From Zymoseptoria tritici IPO323 (Eukaryota; Ascomycota; Dothideomycetes; Mycosphaerellales; Mycosphaerellaceae): 64,000 bases of DNA. Positions 40,663 to 52,462 of this stretch are shown one piece after another. The stretch is from assembly GCF_000219625.1 (NCBI RefSeq), contig NC_018211.1, positions 1,302,001-1,366,000 on the forward strand, given 5' to 3'. The stretch's first letter is position 1. Every line of letters begins with the position of its first letter. The notes beneath the pieces are model-generated. The model saw only the letters and a list, made by a program, of their open reading frames with translations, ran no database searches and was not told the DNA's origin. A program made the translations under genes and the position numbers.

Positions 40663-41736
40663 CTAACCATTGGCTCCGAAGTCTTGTTCGCCGTCTGCGT
40701 CTTGGTCTTCGACGCCGCTTTGCTGCTGTTCGGGTCGGTACTGCTGTGTCATTTGTGCGTGTTGTTGTGGTGGAGGCGGTTGATACATCTATGATTATTA
40801 GTCTAGATCCCAGGACACTCATGCTTTGAGTGAACTCACCGGCTGCTGTGGCATTCCTTGCATCTGTTGCATCGGATATCCCGGAGGCTGCGTCGCGTAC
40901 ATGTTAGGATCGAACATTTGCTGTTGACCATACTGTTGCTGCGCCTGCGGTGGCGGATATGCACCCATCTGCTGCTGATATTGAGCCTGCGACGGCATAT
41001 GTTGAGGATCAACACCGCCAAAGTCCTGAGGCATCTGTGGCTGGGCCTGCATCCCTCCGCCCTCTGCTGGCGCGCCTTGCGACGGGTCTGGAAGCGTATA
41101 TGTGCCTTGTGGTGCGTACTCCGGTCGTCGCTTGTGCTGTGGCGTCGCATCTTCGCGAGGGACGATATCGATGAGAAAGTCGAACATGTCGCTCTTGGCG
41201 AGCGCCGACGCGATGTCGCTCCGTTGAAGTGTCCTTCGCTTGTTCTCCTCGGCGTGAATCCACGCACGCATGGTCAGTTCTGTGATGAAGATGTCGCAGC
41301 CCTTGGCGAACAGAATTGGAGCTTCCGCGCTGATCATCTTGACTTCCGGGTCGGCTTTCATCACTTTCTTTATCCGCGCGAGAGGTAGTTGATGGAGCTT
41401 GTAGTCGTGTTCCTCCGTCTCCAGCTTTGTCACTTGGTTCTGCCAGTAGGTGTTGAGGATGTCTCTGTACTGTCCGTTCAACCCTTGCGATACCTGTGGT
41501 CGCATTGTCAGCGCATGTTTCATTTCTGCAAACCATCACTCGCTACGCACATTGGCCCAATGTCCTGTGAATGTCTCCGGCGGCGGCGCGTGTCCAGCAG
41601 CCGCAATGCCTGCGCTGGCACCATAATGTCCTCCATGATTGTGATCGTACAGCGGCGCGCCATTCTTCCCATCGTACTTCTTCGGCGCAGCAGCCGCCGG
41701 TGGACCGGGCGGTGGAATGCCGTACGGCGCTTGCAT
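40663..41736 (-). CDS. HAP5: CCAAT-binding factor subunit Hap5 / NF-YC
   Basis: Three exons: 41551..41736, 40840..41493 and 40663..40788 (introns 57 and 51 bp), 321 aa. The histone-fold core is clear: [45 protein letters not shown] and [35 protein letters not shown], both in exon 2. Upstream is [16 protein letters not shown], the Hap4-recruitment-like region of fungal Hap5. N- and C-termini are Pro/Gln/Gly-rich, and the third exon starts [12 protein letters not shown]. Known: Hap5 forms the heterotrimer with Hap2 and Hap3 that binds CCAAT boxes and controls respiration and iron use with Hap4/HapX. Nuclear. The frame remains open past the TAG (see the separate entry). Confidence 0.95.
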
Positions 41737-43031
41737 TGTAATGTGATCTGTGCGACAGCAATGCGCTCAAGGATGAAGCTTCAATGCGATTGACGGAAGA
41801 GCCTCAATGCGCGCGCGGGGTTGAGGACGAGTCGGTGAGTAGTTCGCGCGCGTTCGAAGAAGCGGTGACGGCAGTCCGAGGCGTCGTGAAAATATGGCGA
41901 CGGTAATCAAGGTGCTTTGCGATTGTCTGGTACGCGTAGAACTATGCTCCTATACTGTTGAATCGTTGTTAGTCTGGATGATATTGATAGCAGTCGAACG
42001 CTCCATCTACGCGTCGTCTTCTCATGTTGCTTGTTCCCGCGCGGACTGGCACAGGACAGCGGTAAGACATGATGGCGGCGTGCTTTGGATGTGACGACAG
42101 TTCATCAACAAACAAAGGCGTCTTTTCTCCCGGGGAACACTCGACTTACCTCTGCGATGGCCGTCGACGAATTACGTTTCTTGGATCTGGCAAGGCTCTC
42201 GTTGGCCAATGATACGTGCCCTGAGTAGTGATTGAGGCCAATCGGCCACAGGCGGACTATGAAGATTGGACGTGCGAAGGTTGAGTAGTCAGCGCGACGG
42301 TCGGGATGGGCCGGTGCGCCCGGTGTCGGTATCGATAAGATGTTGAGAATGAATATTGTACGACTGGAACAGAACGAAGGAGATGGAAGAGAAAAATGCG
42401 AGTGCGTAGGCACGAGCATACTAGACGGGCATGCAACAAGCGAATACGTATGTCGGTCATGATCTGAGAGTAGGTAACGCCGCCGCATGTCTACGCCATG
42501 CAGTCCAGATCCCACGCTTCCCACATACTCACATGGAGGTACGTACCTGCCTCGTTAAATACCGACGATTGTATTGCATGCACTTTGCCCAACCTCGCAA
42601 GCATACGACAGGTTTCGATGCTCAACCCCATGGCCATGAACAAGCAATTTCATAGCCTCAATCTTCAAGCAAGACTCTTTGCAGCGAACGCAAATAACTC
42701 GACCCTGCTCGACTGGGGTCGGCGGGATCGGAAGAGAGCGATGAGCTGGCGGAAAGCCTGCATGAACAGCGCGAGCCGTCGGCAACTCCGTTCCGATGCG
42801 TTGTCTTCGCTAAGGCTATCTACACCGCATCTACAGAACTGAACAGATGTCTCGTGTGCTCGCTACCGTCGTTTGATCGCGACGGACTTGACGGCATCGA
42901 TGCCCAGACGTCTGCAGAATGCAGCTGACAACATGTCGTTCACACGTGCCGATCGGCCAATCACGAATCCTAGCGACGTCGTTTCAGGCGCCGCGGCCTA
43001 CTCAAGCGGAATCATCACTTTATCGCAGATT
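41737..43031. other. 1.3-kb interval without a supported gene
   Basis: Between the divergent HAP5 promoter and the 3' end of GRS1. Open frames on both strands are short and without domains. Confidence 0.4.
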
Positions 43032-45233
43032 CTACTCCTTCTCCTCCTCCTTGCCCTCGAATGCCGGCAGACGCTTCTGCACCTCGCTCCACGCCTCCTT
43101 ACCCTTGACCATCTTGCTCACAGCCTCGAGGATTTGATCAAGGCTAGCACGAACCTGCTTGCACGTATCACGATCGCGGAGCGTGAAAGTGTTGTCTTCC
43201 AGACTCTGGTAGTCGATCGTGATGCCGAAGGGGATTCCGAGCTCGTCGTTGCGGGAGTAGCGCTTGCCGATGCTGACGCCGGACTGGTCGACCTTGAAGG
43301 AGAGCTGGTCGTCATCGAGACGGTGCTCGAGTGTTTGCAAGAGATCGGCGAAGCGCACATCCTTTTGAAGTGGGACGACGAGGACTTTGACGGGTGCCAC
43401 GGTCGGCTTGAAGGACATGACCTGAGAAGAGTTAGCAATGTGTTCAGACTTCTAGATGTCTGCGCGGGTGCCTACCGATCGAGCGGCATCGCCCTCTCTC
43501 GTCCAGTAGACGTGCTCCATCAAGCTGTATAGAATGCGACCAATACCGAATGAAGGTTCAATAACATTGGGAATGTACTCCCTCATCGTCTCTGTGCGAA
43601 CCTCCTTCTGAATCGTGACAATGTCCTTCTCCAGATCGACCTTGCCCATGTCAGGTACTTCAATCTCAACCTTGCCGTCTTGCTGCATGCTGATGCTGAG
43701 CTTCTCCTTGATGTCTTGTGTCAAGGCATCAAGAGCAGCTTGCACCTTTCCAGCGTCTTTCTTGAACTTTGGTCCCGACTTCTTCTTGTCAAGTTGCGCC
43801 ACGAATTCCTCAACCCGCTTGGGCTCCTTCAATGGCTCCCGAACTTGAAGAGGCACCCCGGTAGCCTTCATGTGCACACTGAGATCGTACGCGCTGCGGT
43901 CAGCACATCCAACACACTCCACCCAGCCGTAGGAGGTAAGCAGCTCACAATCCCAGCAGTCGGCAGCGTAATGAGCCATTTCATTCGCCATGTGCTGTCT
44001 AAAGCGCAGCTTGCCCATGTCGATGCCGATTTTCTGCATGAACTGGTAGATGCGGACAATGAAGAAGCCGAGGGTCTCGTTGTCGACGAGTGTGGTTGAG
44101 ACCGCCTCACCGATCGTCACGTTGACCGGTGTAGAGCCTCCAGCCTGCTGAACATCACGAGACAGAAGTGGGAGCTTGACGTCCTTGACTGTGTGGAACT
44201 TAGGGTGCTCCTTGCCGCTCTGCGGGTCGACAAAGTGCTCGATTTCAGCCATGAGGAATTCACGTACTCGCAGCAGACCGGAGCGTGGAGAGAGCTCGTT
44301 ACGGAAGGAGTAGCCGATGGAGGCAGAGGCGAATGGCAATTGTCCGTCACTGTACTCGAGGAGCTTTTGGAATGAGAGGAATTGGCCTTGGGCGGTCTCT
44401 GGTCGGAGGAAAGCAGGCTCCTTTCCAGAAGCGCCAATTTGAGTCTGGAACATCAGGTTGACGGAAACAGGAGGCTCGACCTCGTTGCCAGAGATTGGGT
44501 TTCGGATATCGTGCTTCTTGATCAAAGCTCCCATATCCTCACCAGTGCAGTCGTCGAGGGTGGCAAGAAGGTGCTCGTACTCCTTCTTGACGCTCTCCTC
44601 CAGCTTGACAGCTGTCTTCGCGACCTTGGAAGCCTTCTTCTTCTTCTTCGGGTCTTCTGGCTCGTCGCTGACATTCTCGCCGCGAGCTTCGCGATCACCC
44701 TTCAGCCTCGTCTCAATGACATCCTTGATCAAATGATCTGTGCGGAGAATTTCGCCGGTCTTCGGGTCCTTGCACATGAAGTCGGCAAATTTATCAACGT
44801 GGCCAGATGTCTTGAGGACTTGGTACGGCGTCAACATGGAGCACTTCAGGGCCATCATCTTCTCCGATCGGATGAAGTGGTCTCGCCAGATGCTGATGAC
44901 CTCTGACTCCAATGTCTCAAGCGGCGGGCCATAGTCGAAAAGTCCTTTGGTGGCGCCATATGGTTCGAAAGACTGCCATAGGAAGACCTTGCGACGAAGA
45001 AGAGATTCGAACGCGCCGCGATCAAACTCCTGACCAGCCAATGTCTTGTAGTCGGTCGCCATGGTGGGAGCTGTGCCTTTACTCTTCGTGCGAATTGGGA
45101 CCTGGAACTTATGGCAAACAGCGGAAGAGGTGAAGTTGCGGCTCTGGTAGGATGTTTCTGTCGCCCTTCGATAGTGGAGCTTGCAGAAGCTGGTAAGATT
45201 CTGAACACTCGTGACTCTTATTCCTGAACGCAT
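43032..45233 (-). CDS. GRS1: Glycyl-tRNA synthetase, probably dual-targeted
   Basis: Two exons, 43476..45233 and 43032..43421 (54-bp intron, CTAACTC branch), 715 aa from the first ATG. The first 57 residues are basic, rich in Ser/Thr/Arg and lack acidic stretches (RRATETSYQSRNFTSSAVCHKFQVPIR is split by an end in SAVCHKF), which fits a mitochondrial presequence. A second in-frame ATG at 45062 starts the cytosolic core MATDYKTLAGQEFDRGAFESLLRRKVFLW. Class II motifs: GLFDYGPPLE, motif 2 FRNELSPRSGLLRVREF and motif 3 EPSFGIGRILYSLMEH, with the anticodon-binding domain (PVKVLVVPLQ...) in exon 2. Known: yeast GRS1 makes both forms from one gene. The insertion KKKKKASKVAK is family-typical. Divergent with RPF1. 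Confidence 0.96.
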
Positions 45234-45537
45234 TCAACAATGTCAAATGAGTCAAGGTGTTCTGATATCGCCGTCGATGAGCGGTTGTAGTGAAGCGGAG
45301 GCGCGGTGGTCCGGATGCTCTTCTTCCTTTGAACGCAGTCGATATTCCGCGCAGACGAGGGAGAGGCGTGAGTGTGTACTCTTTAGATTATGCGATTGTT
45401 TCGTGGATGTAACAGCTTTCCTTCAATCTTGGCAGGGTAAAAAGTTCGAGATCGACAGAGAGTCGGAGAAGATCTAGAAAGTTTCGGACTTTCTCGATTC
45501 ATTCCTTCTCCGTCGCATCGACATACATACGGCAATC
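45234..45537. promoter_or_regulatory. Divergent promoter of GRS1 and RPF1
   Basis: 304 bp between the two start codons. Both genes serve protein synthesis, so shared control is plausible. No specific site identified. Confidence 0.35.
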
Positions 45538-46800
45538 ATGGCGCACCGGAATCCCCTCAAGATCGGAAACAAGTTGAAGCGACAATCACACCAGCTTAAG
45601 CTGAAGAAAGAGAAGGAAAATGTCAAGCGCGACGATCGAATGCGCCGGAGAAGACATGAGGACAAGAACCCGGGATTGAGAGAGGAACGATTAGCAAAAT
45701 TTGTGCCTGCGACGATTGACAACAAACGAGTGTGGGATGAGGTGGACTCTGGCGACGAGGGCGATGCGCGGTTAGGACTCAGTGTCAACATCCTGGACCC
45801 GAAGCGAAGAAAGCTGGAGAGTGTTGCAGGCGATGCGGTGGATGATGAGGTCGAGGATGTTGCTGAGCCTGCAGAGGTGGAGGGTGCAGCGGCAGACGAG
45901 GAGGATGACAGAGACAGTATGCTTGACACGGACTCGGAAGAAGAGAAGGAAGACGAGGACGAAGACGAGGACAACGAGCTGGTCCAGTCTCCCGCTCGAG
46001 CCCCCAGCGAAGCACCTTCCGCTGCGACCGCCGCAACAGACCTCACAGTACGACCCGAAGCTCTAAAAGCAAAGTTCCCGTCTCTCTTCCAAGACGTCGA
46101 ACGAGAACCAAAAGTCCTGATAACAACATCAATAAATTCCACCCTCCACAACGAAGCCGAGCTCCTCACACAACTCTTCCCGAACTCCAACTACATCCGC
46201 CGAACCGCCCACTTCCACAGCTACAAATACTCCGTCCGAGAAATCGCAGCCTACGCCTCCTCCGAAGACGCCGGCTACACCCACCTCGTGATCCTCAACG
46301 AGGACCTCAAAAAGCCCAAGGGCATCGACATCGTGCACCTCCCCACAGGTCCCATGTTCCACTTCAGCATCTCCAACTGGATCCCCGGCGCGCGGATACC
46401 AGGCCATGGGAATCCCACAAATCACTACCCCGAACTCATTCTCAACGGCTTTCGCACCCCTCTCGGAGTCGTCACCGCCCATCTCTTCAAGTCCCTATTC
46501 CCTCCCCATCCAGAAATACAAGGTCGACAAGTCGTGACGCTACACAACCAGAGAGATTACATCTTCATGCGGCGGCATCGATACGTGTTTCGGGACAAGA
46601 AAGGCACGGAGAAGAGCATACAGGGTACAGACGGGAAATTGATGAAAGGCGTGGAAGACATACGCGCGGGATTGCAGGAGCTGGGGCCGAGGTTTACGAT
46701 GAAGTTGAGGAGAGTGGATAAGGGTATTCAAAGGGCGAGTGGGCAGGAATGGGAGTGGAAGGCACATGATGAGAAGGTCCGGACCAGATTCAGCTTGTAG
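45538..46800 (+). CDS. RPF1: Ribosome production factor 1 (Brix domain)
   Basis: 420 aa, single exon, ATG at 45538 with C at -3 (caatc-ATG-G). The first 60 residues are highly basic (NKLKRQSHQLKLKKEKENVKRDDR). Residues about 65-160 are acidic and disordered (EEDDRDSMLDTDSEEEKEDEDED). The Brix domain spans about 190-395: PKVLITTSINSTLHNEAELLTQLFPNS, HLVILNEDLKKPKGIDIVHLPTGP, HFSISNW, then the sigma70-like GRQVVTLHNQRDYIFMRRHRYVF and ELGPRFTMKLRRVDKG. Known: Rpf1 acts in the nucleolus in 27S pre-rRNA processing and 60S subunit assembly. Full family length, and the basic N-terminus is the nucleolar signal region. Confidence 0.96.
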   Translation: MAHRNPLKIGNKLKRQSHQLKLKKEKENVKRDDRMRRRRHEDKNPGLREERLAKFVPATIDNKRVWDEVDSGDEGDARLGLSVNILDPKRRKLESVAGDAVDDEVEDVAEPAEVEGAAADEEDDRDSMLDTDSEEEKEDEDEDEDNELVQSPARAPSEAPSAATAATDLTVRPEALKAKFPSLFQDVEREPKVLITTSINSTLHNEAELLTQLFPNSNYIRRTAHFHSYKYSVREIAAYASSEDAGYTHLVILNEDLKKPKGIDIVHLPTGPMFHFSISNWIPGARIPGHGNPTNHYPELILNGFRTPLGVVTAHLFKSLFPPHPEIQGRQVVTLHNQRDYIFMRRHRYVFRDKKGTEKSIQGTDGKLMKGVEDIRAGLQELGPRFTMKLRRVDKGIQRASGQEWEWKAHDEKVRTRFSL

Positions 46801-48018
46801 ATATGCTGTATCACAATTTGAGAAGAGTATGTATCAAAGCACAGCTCTCTCATACCCGAGTGGGAGCCAATCTGCCACAGCTTTCGGGGAACGAAGCAAC
46901 CGATGGGAGCTCTTTATGCCTCTTGTGGGCCCGAGTTTTGAGATATCCATACTCAGCACTACAACTCGATAGCATGTCGTTGTGGAGCAGGCTGCGAGAG
47001 CACATCGACGCACGCAAGCTGGAATAAACAAGCAAGTACCTAGTACTGATTTAGCATGTCGAGACATTCTCAAGTACACCCTGTCGAACCACCAAAAGGA
47101 AAACATCAATCATCTTCAAGACGTGAAGCGAGTGAAATGCAGCATTGAGCGCCGGCAAGTAGGCAAGCAAACAGGGCAAGCATTCACGAATGTTCTCAGC
47201 GATGACTGCGTGAAACATTTTCATTCTTTCATCCTTCATTCGGTGCTGTCCAATTCTCATGTGCGTGTTCTCTCGCGCGTCTTCCTTGCCGCGTCGAAAT
47301 AGGAAGACAAATCCCCAAGCCAGCAAACGCCGACATACTCCGTCCAAAGATGCCCGTTGAACACACAAGCACGACAGCAGATAGTTAAACATACAAGATA
47401 CAGCAAAAGCAAAAACAAAAGTGTCAACCAGAGGCCGATTTATTAGCCACCATTGCAGGTGGAGAGCAAGGGATAGAGAATCGGTCCGGACGAGTGGCGA
47501 TGGTTGCCATCAGTCTCGGTGTCTGCTTCCCTTTCTTCCTCCGTGATATTGGGTGTTGTGTGAGGTTCATGCAGAAACGCACTTCGTCAAACGTGATTGC
47601 GACAACGCAAGGCATGCATGCGTGCACGCGTGATCATCGGCGGGCCATCGGTCGAGATTCCCAGCTCTTGCTCTTCATTCGTGGGTGTTGTTTGATACAT
47701 TGAGGATGTCGGTCGATCCTCGGGTCGGTCATGGTGGGCAGTGAGCTCCAGTAAGTTCTTCTCTACTCTTTCTTTTCGTCGTATCGGTCGTCCGATCATC
47801 AGTTTCGTTGTCAAGCGGATTGGCGGGCATCATCTCGCCAAAGACGGAGAAATTGACACTCGCGTACCGCTCGACAGAATATTTATGGTGGGATGCTAAT
47901 TAATGCTTCGTTGTCGGACGGTATCGTAAAAGTCATGCTTCAAAGCGTGAGGATGTCTTTGGTATCGTTCGTGCAGTTGCCGACGGGAGCTGTAGGACGA
48001 GAGCAGTTGCGAGGGCTC
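46801..48018. other. Convergent 3' regions of RPF1 and PIN4
   Basis: No gene supported. The stretch near 47400 is rich in caaaa repeats. Probably long 3' UTRs. Confidence 0.4.
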
Positions 48019-49887
48019 CTAGTGCTCGACAGTGATCTCGGCGGCGCTGCTTCGCTGGGACAGTTCATCGCTGTTGCGGTGGGTGTGGCCGTTTTGGCGG
48101 CGCGGGAATCCGGCGCCGCGCTCCGGAAGTGGACCGCGAGGCTGACGCTCAGGTCCGCCCTGGCGGGGTTGAGAACGGTCTTCAAAGTTGGTGCTGAAAG
48201 ATCTGTTGCTACCGATGGCGCCTGGAGTCTCGCGATCCCACGATGGGAAGCCACGGAGACCGCGTGGGCTGCCGGCGAAGCCTGAGTTGAGCGACATGTT
48301 GCCAAGGCCATTGATGATGTTGTTCGAGGGGTCGTTACGCTCGCCCATACCATTCGCGGGAGTCATCAGAGTTGGCGTGGTCGACTGAGCGTTCTCTCTG
48401 CCGAACTCTTGGAGACGCGCAACATTGTGGCTCAGTGCAGCTGGGAAGCTCGCAGTAGACGGAACTGGTGAAGGAGTGTAAGATCTTAGATCTGCGAATG
48501 ACTTGGCAGATCGAAGGTTACTGGCAGCTGCGAGGCCTGCTCCGTCGTTGTAGCCGCCAAGATACCCAGAAGCTTGATGACGCAAGTTCGTCCCGGCGTA
48601 GTACTGCTCATTGGCGCGCACGTCGCTGAAGTCGGTGGTCGCGGCGCGGTTCAAAGCGCGGCGGTTGTCGGCTTGAAGATGAGGAAAGGTAGGCATGGGC
48701 GGGCTAAGGCGACGACTCTCCTTGTACACATGGACCGCTCTATGGTCGGACTCGCCCTTGGAAATGTGGCCGAGACCCATGTGATGTGCGAGCGTGTGCA
48801 CAATTCTCCTCTCGGGAGGGGAGAGCGACGGAGCGAACACGAGCAGATCACGCGACGGATCCTCCTTGAAAAGCAGCAGCTTCGAGTAGTGCTGCAGAGC
48901 CTGTGGGTCGTTGAGATCGACTTCGACACCTGCATCCGCTGGAGGAAACGAAGCTCCCATCTGAGGGTTGCGTGCCGAAACTGGAGACGGCGAACCCGCC
49001 AAGACGCGAGATGACAGCGATGATACCGAGGGCTGTGTCTGCAGTGCGTGAGCAGGTATCGGCCGGTGCTGCTCCTCAAGTTGTCCACGGCGCTCTCTCT
49101 TCTCCCTCTCAATCCTCTCACGCTCTTGCGCGGGCAGCATCTTCTTGTATTCCACTCGTAGTTTTCTTCCGTTGAGTTCGAAATGGTTCATCGAGTCGAT
49201 CACTGCAGCGGTCTCGTCCGGGTTCGTGAAATTGGCAAAAGCGAGACCACGGAACACGCCATTATCGAAGTGGTAGTTAAACGCGTACGGTAATGGCAGG
49301 CCCATCTCGGTCATGATACCCACAAGCTGCTCTTTCTTTATGGCGAATGGAATGTTCTTGATCACGATTGCGGTCGGGATGAGGTCTTCGTCTGGCTCTG
49401 AGCTCATGTCGTGTCGGCCGTATCCACCGGCGTATGGATTCAGCGGCATCGGTGGAGCTTGGTCCATCCATCCCTGTGGAGGTGTTAGCATCGTCGACGT
49501 GGAATTGCCCAAGGAAAACCTCTCGCGACTCACAGTTGGCAGACCAGCTCGACCTGCTCGAGAGGGTGGTTTCCTCATGCTTCCTCCATTGCTCAGTCCG
49601 TTCAGGGTGTTGTTCTGACCAAAGGCGCCGGCATTCCACGATTGTCCACCCATGTCATACCCATTGGCATAGCCACTGACAGTAGCATTCCTCATATCAG
49701 TGAACCTGTTGCCGTTGTAGCTCGCGGCGTGATCTTCGGCCGTGTATAGGCCGGACGGTAGGTGGCCGTACGCAGGCTCGAATTGCTGTCGCGAGGACTG
49801 GCGATGAAGGGACTGTTGGCGCTGCGACGTCGGCGAGCGGTTGGCGTTATTGTCATAATACATGTCGTTATAGTTGTGGTTGTTCAT
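48019..49887 (-). CDS. PIN4: RRM + R3H domain RNA-binding protein, Pin4/Cip2-like
   Basis: Exons 49534..49887 and 48019..49473 with a 60-bp intron (GTGAGT, GCTAAC, CACAG), 602 aa; the intron is a multiple of three without stops, so the frame is open unspliced. The ATG at 49887 (MNNHNYNDMYYDN) is preferred; a longer frame to 50427 is leader-like. The RRM lies in PTAIVIKNIPFAIKKEQLV, FRGLAFANFTNPDETAAVI and LRVEYKKMLPAQERER. The R3H domain follows: LLLFKEDPSRDLLVFAPSLSPPERRIVHTLAHHMGL. The rest is low complexity with many S/T-P and S-Q sites. Known: yeast Pin4/Mdt1 binds Rad53 via phospho-Thr in the DNA-damage checkpoint, and fission-yeast Cip2 binds Csx1 and controls mRNA stability under stress. 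Confidence 0.93.
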   Translation of the reverse strand: MNNHNYNDMYYDNNANRSPTSQRQQSLHRQSSRQQFEPAYGHLPSGLYTAEDHAASYNGNRFTDMRNATVSGYANGYDMGGQSWNAGAFGQNNTLNGLSNGGSMRKPPSRAGRAGLPTVSRERFSLGNSTSTMLTPPQGWMDQAPPMPLNPYAGGYGRHDMSSEPDEDLIPTAIVIKNIPFAIKKEQLVGIMTEMGLPLPYAFNYHFDNGVFRGLAFANFTNPDETAAVIDSMNHFELNGRKLRVEYKKMLPAQERERIEREKRERRGQLEEQHRPIPAHALQTQPSVSSLSSRVLAGSPSPVSARNPQMGASFPPADAGVEVDLNDPQALQHYSKLLLFKEDPSRDLLVFAPSLSPPERRIVHTLAHHMGLGHISKGESDHRAVHVYKESRRLSPPMPTFPHLQADNRRALNRAATTDFSDVRANEQYYAGTNLRHQASGYLGGYNDGAGLAAASNLRSAKSFADLRSYTPSPVPSTASFPAALSHNVARLQEFGRENAQSTTPTLMTPANGMGERNDPSNNIINGLGNMSLNSGFAGSPRGLRGFPSWDRETPGAIGSNRSFSTNFEDRSQPRQGGPERQPRGPLPERGAGFPRRQNGHTHRNSDELSQRSSAAEITVEH

Positions 49888-52462
49888 GACCGCAGACGCG
49901 GCTGGGCGGAGTTGCGAACCGGAGAAAAGCCTTCGTGGGCTGGGTGATGGGCCCGTTGTTCGCACTGACGCCAAGCCAAAGTGTAGCGCAACAATTAGCG
50001 GACCAGTGTATGGCGACGGCGGGGCAGAGAGCTCGCGGGCGATAGAGATGGTCGGCGGAGCGGTGGTGTAGGTGCAGTAGCCTGGGCGGAGAAATGTTAG
50101 GAGACCAAATTCCCGTGACTTCGCGTGAAGGCTCGGTTGGCAAGGTAGGGTATAGATGCTGGCCGTTGCAACCAAATGACCGGGAGTGGGATGCAACGCA
50201 ACGAGCGGTCTGTTGCTAAGGCGCCGGTGCAGCAGTGGCAGCGCAAGGAAGCGTCGGATGGAAAAAATTCGTAGCGCTCCACAGGCTAGTCGGGGGTGGA
50301 GGATTGACAGGGAGTGGGTTGTTTGGCGTGAAGTGGTGGAGGTCGACGATGATGTTGTGTGAGGGTGACAAAGTCGAGACGGGACCGGGGTAAAATCTGT
50401 CACAGGCTGCGCAAGACTGGGGTACAATCTCCAGTACAGCGGGAGAGAGAAACGCAGGATTCGCCGGTGGGATGGGAGATGATTGATGAGGAGGAGAGAG
50501 GAAGAGCATCACGCACATAGAATATGCAAGTACACACACACACACACAATCGATGCAGGGTTTTCTGCGTACAGTAGGCCAAATGGAGCACGCCAGGAGA
50601 GGCCAAAGTTGCGCTCTGGGAGAGGAACAGCGTCACACGTCTCCTGATGAGCAGAGAACCCTGCATCGAAGACGAGCAAGACCAAATTACCTATGGAGCA
50701 TGAACCAATCTTCGCAATATAGGGGCTCTTGGAGCATTGAAACTATTGCGCATTGCCCGATGCAGCCTTTTGCGATGCGGACGGCTTCTTACTGCGTGGA
50801 GTGCACATCAGAGCTGCCGTGAAGTAGGGCTCCTCCTGCGTCGTCGTCGGTAACATCGATCTCGCTTCTGACTGACCATATTCATGGTTCATGACAAGCA
50901 ATTTGGCCTTGTCCGGGGACGGAAGACCATGCCCCGCGACAACCACCATGACGACGGTGCAATTCAGATCTACACTTGACAAGGAGTGGTTCAATTCTCT
51001 CCGATGTTGACGCGGACCTGCTCGCTTCCCGTCTTATGCGCATACGCACGTCAGCCACCGCGATCGTCCATATTCGAGCTCGCAAGACGGCGCTGGGAAT
51101 GCAGCAACACTGCCTCCAATCAGACCGGCGCAAGCATCGAGAAGTGGTCGCCACCAAAAGCTGCGACTTACTAGGTCATGGAATCTTGGAGGCTCTGCCG
51201 AAGGAAACCAGGATGGTGGACTAGAGGAAGGGATACATGCATGATGCACCCGTCGCGTTGCCGCGACGGAAAGTAGAGCTACCTTTAGGCCAGCATCCTT
51301 CGAGTTGGGAGATGAACAATCCAACTGTAGTGCAAAAGGAGAGAATTTCCAGCAGACGGCGGTGCTGAAACACGTCCAATTGTCGCCTCAGCTTTTCCAT
51401 CCACACTGTGCACGTATGCTGCAGCCACTACTCTCGGTCGCATGCATGATCAAGAGGAAATCGGAAATGCACCGCAGCCAGTCGAGCACCAACGACCAAA
51501 GACAACCTCGACTTCTGGCACGTCCGGCATTTCAACAACCTTGGAACATTCGGCGGACGATGATCATCACTTCGCACGTGCTCGGCCCGCCGCCATCCAC
51601 GGCACTGGGACGTCAAGGTTTGCTAGGGAGACTCTGTCATCGGCTCTTTGATCTCATCAAACGACTTCATTACTGGCGAACCGACCATCCAAGCCGTCCA
51701 GTGTGGTTAGGTCTGCACTCGAACGACTCAATAGCGAACGCGAGACTTGGAGATGACTTCCGGTGTTTGCTGCATATGCATCATGCACCCGGCTGAAGCT
51801 CCTCGTTACATCCTGAGAAACGGCGTGGAAGTTGTGGAAGCCTCATGTCGTTGTACTGCAGTTCATGCACCGCATCGACACCCTGTGCGATGATCAGGCA
51901 TCAAAGCGAAGAGCACAAAAACGAAAGGACTCAGAGTGTGATGCTTCTTTCTTGTGCCGCGTTCTTTCCTTTCCTCTCGGAGCATAGCACCGCTGTGCCG
52001 GATCATGTGGCACAACGGCGAGATGCTTCGACAGCCTGTCAACGAGGGTCTGTCTCGGCCTCGTCCGAGAATCGACGTTCCCGCCCTGCATGAGAACAAA
52101 GCCCACGAAAATGTTCCTGCACTTGGTCAGAAGGACAAGTTTTGCGTCTGACTTCTCCACTCACACACACACACCCTGATAACCGACGAGTCGGAACGAT
52201 CCAGATAATCTACCTTACCTCTTTGCGGGCCGCCCGCGCATGAGTTCGCCATCATGTGACGTGGGCTTGCGCTGCAGGACTGCTGTTCCAGCTGTGATGA
52301 GGCGCAAAGAAAACGCGTTGACCGATAGTGTACGCTCGTGCATGGCGATGAGCTTCGGATACACTTGCTCGGCCTCTCGCTCGGTGGACTGTCCAGATGC
52401 AGGACAGTCAATTTGTCTTTGATCCTTTGTACATACCTTCGACCAGTATAATCTGCTCATGT
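49888..52462. other. 2.6-kb interval without a supported gene
   Basis: Contains the long upstream region of PIN4 (to about 50550) and a CA-dinucleotide tract near 50530. A second short CA tract is near 52160. Small overlapping frames (up to 163 codons) carry no domain. Could hold a long 5' UTR or an unrecognised noncoding RNA; nothing shows it. Confidence 0.4.

Noticed and set aside
49888..50427. 180-codon N-terminal extension of the PIN4 frame
   Set aside because: Low-complexity, leader-like residues. The conserved start and good composition begin at the ATG at 49887.
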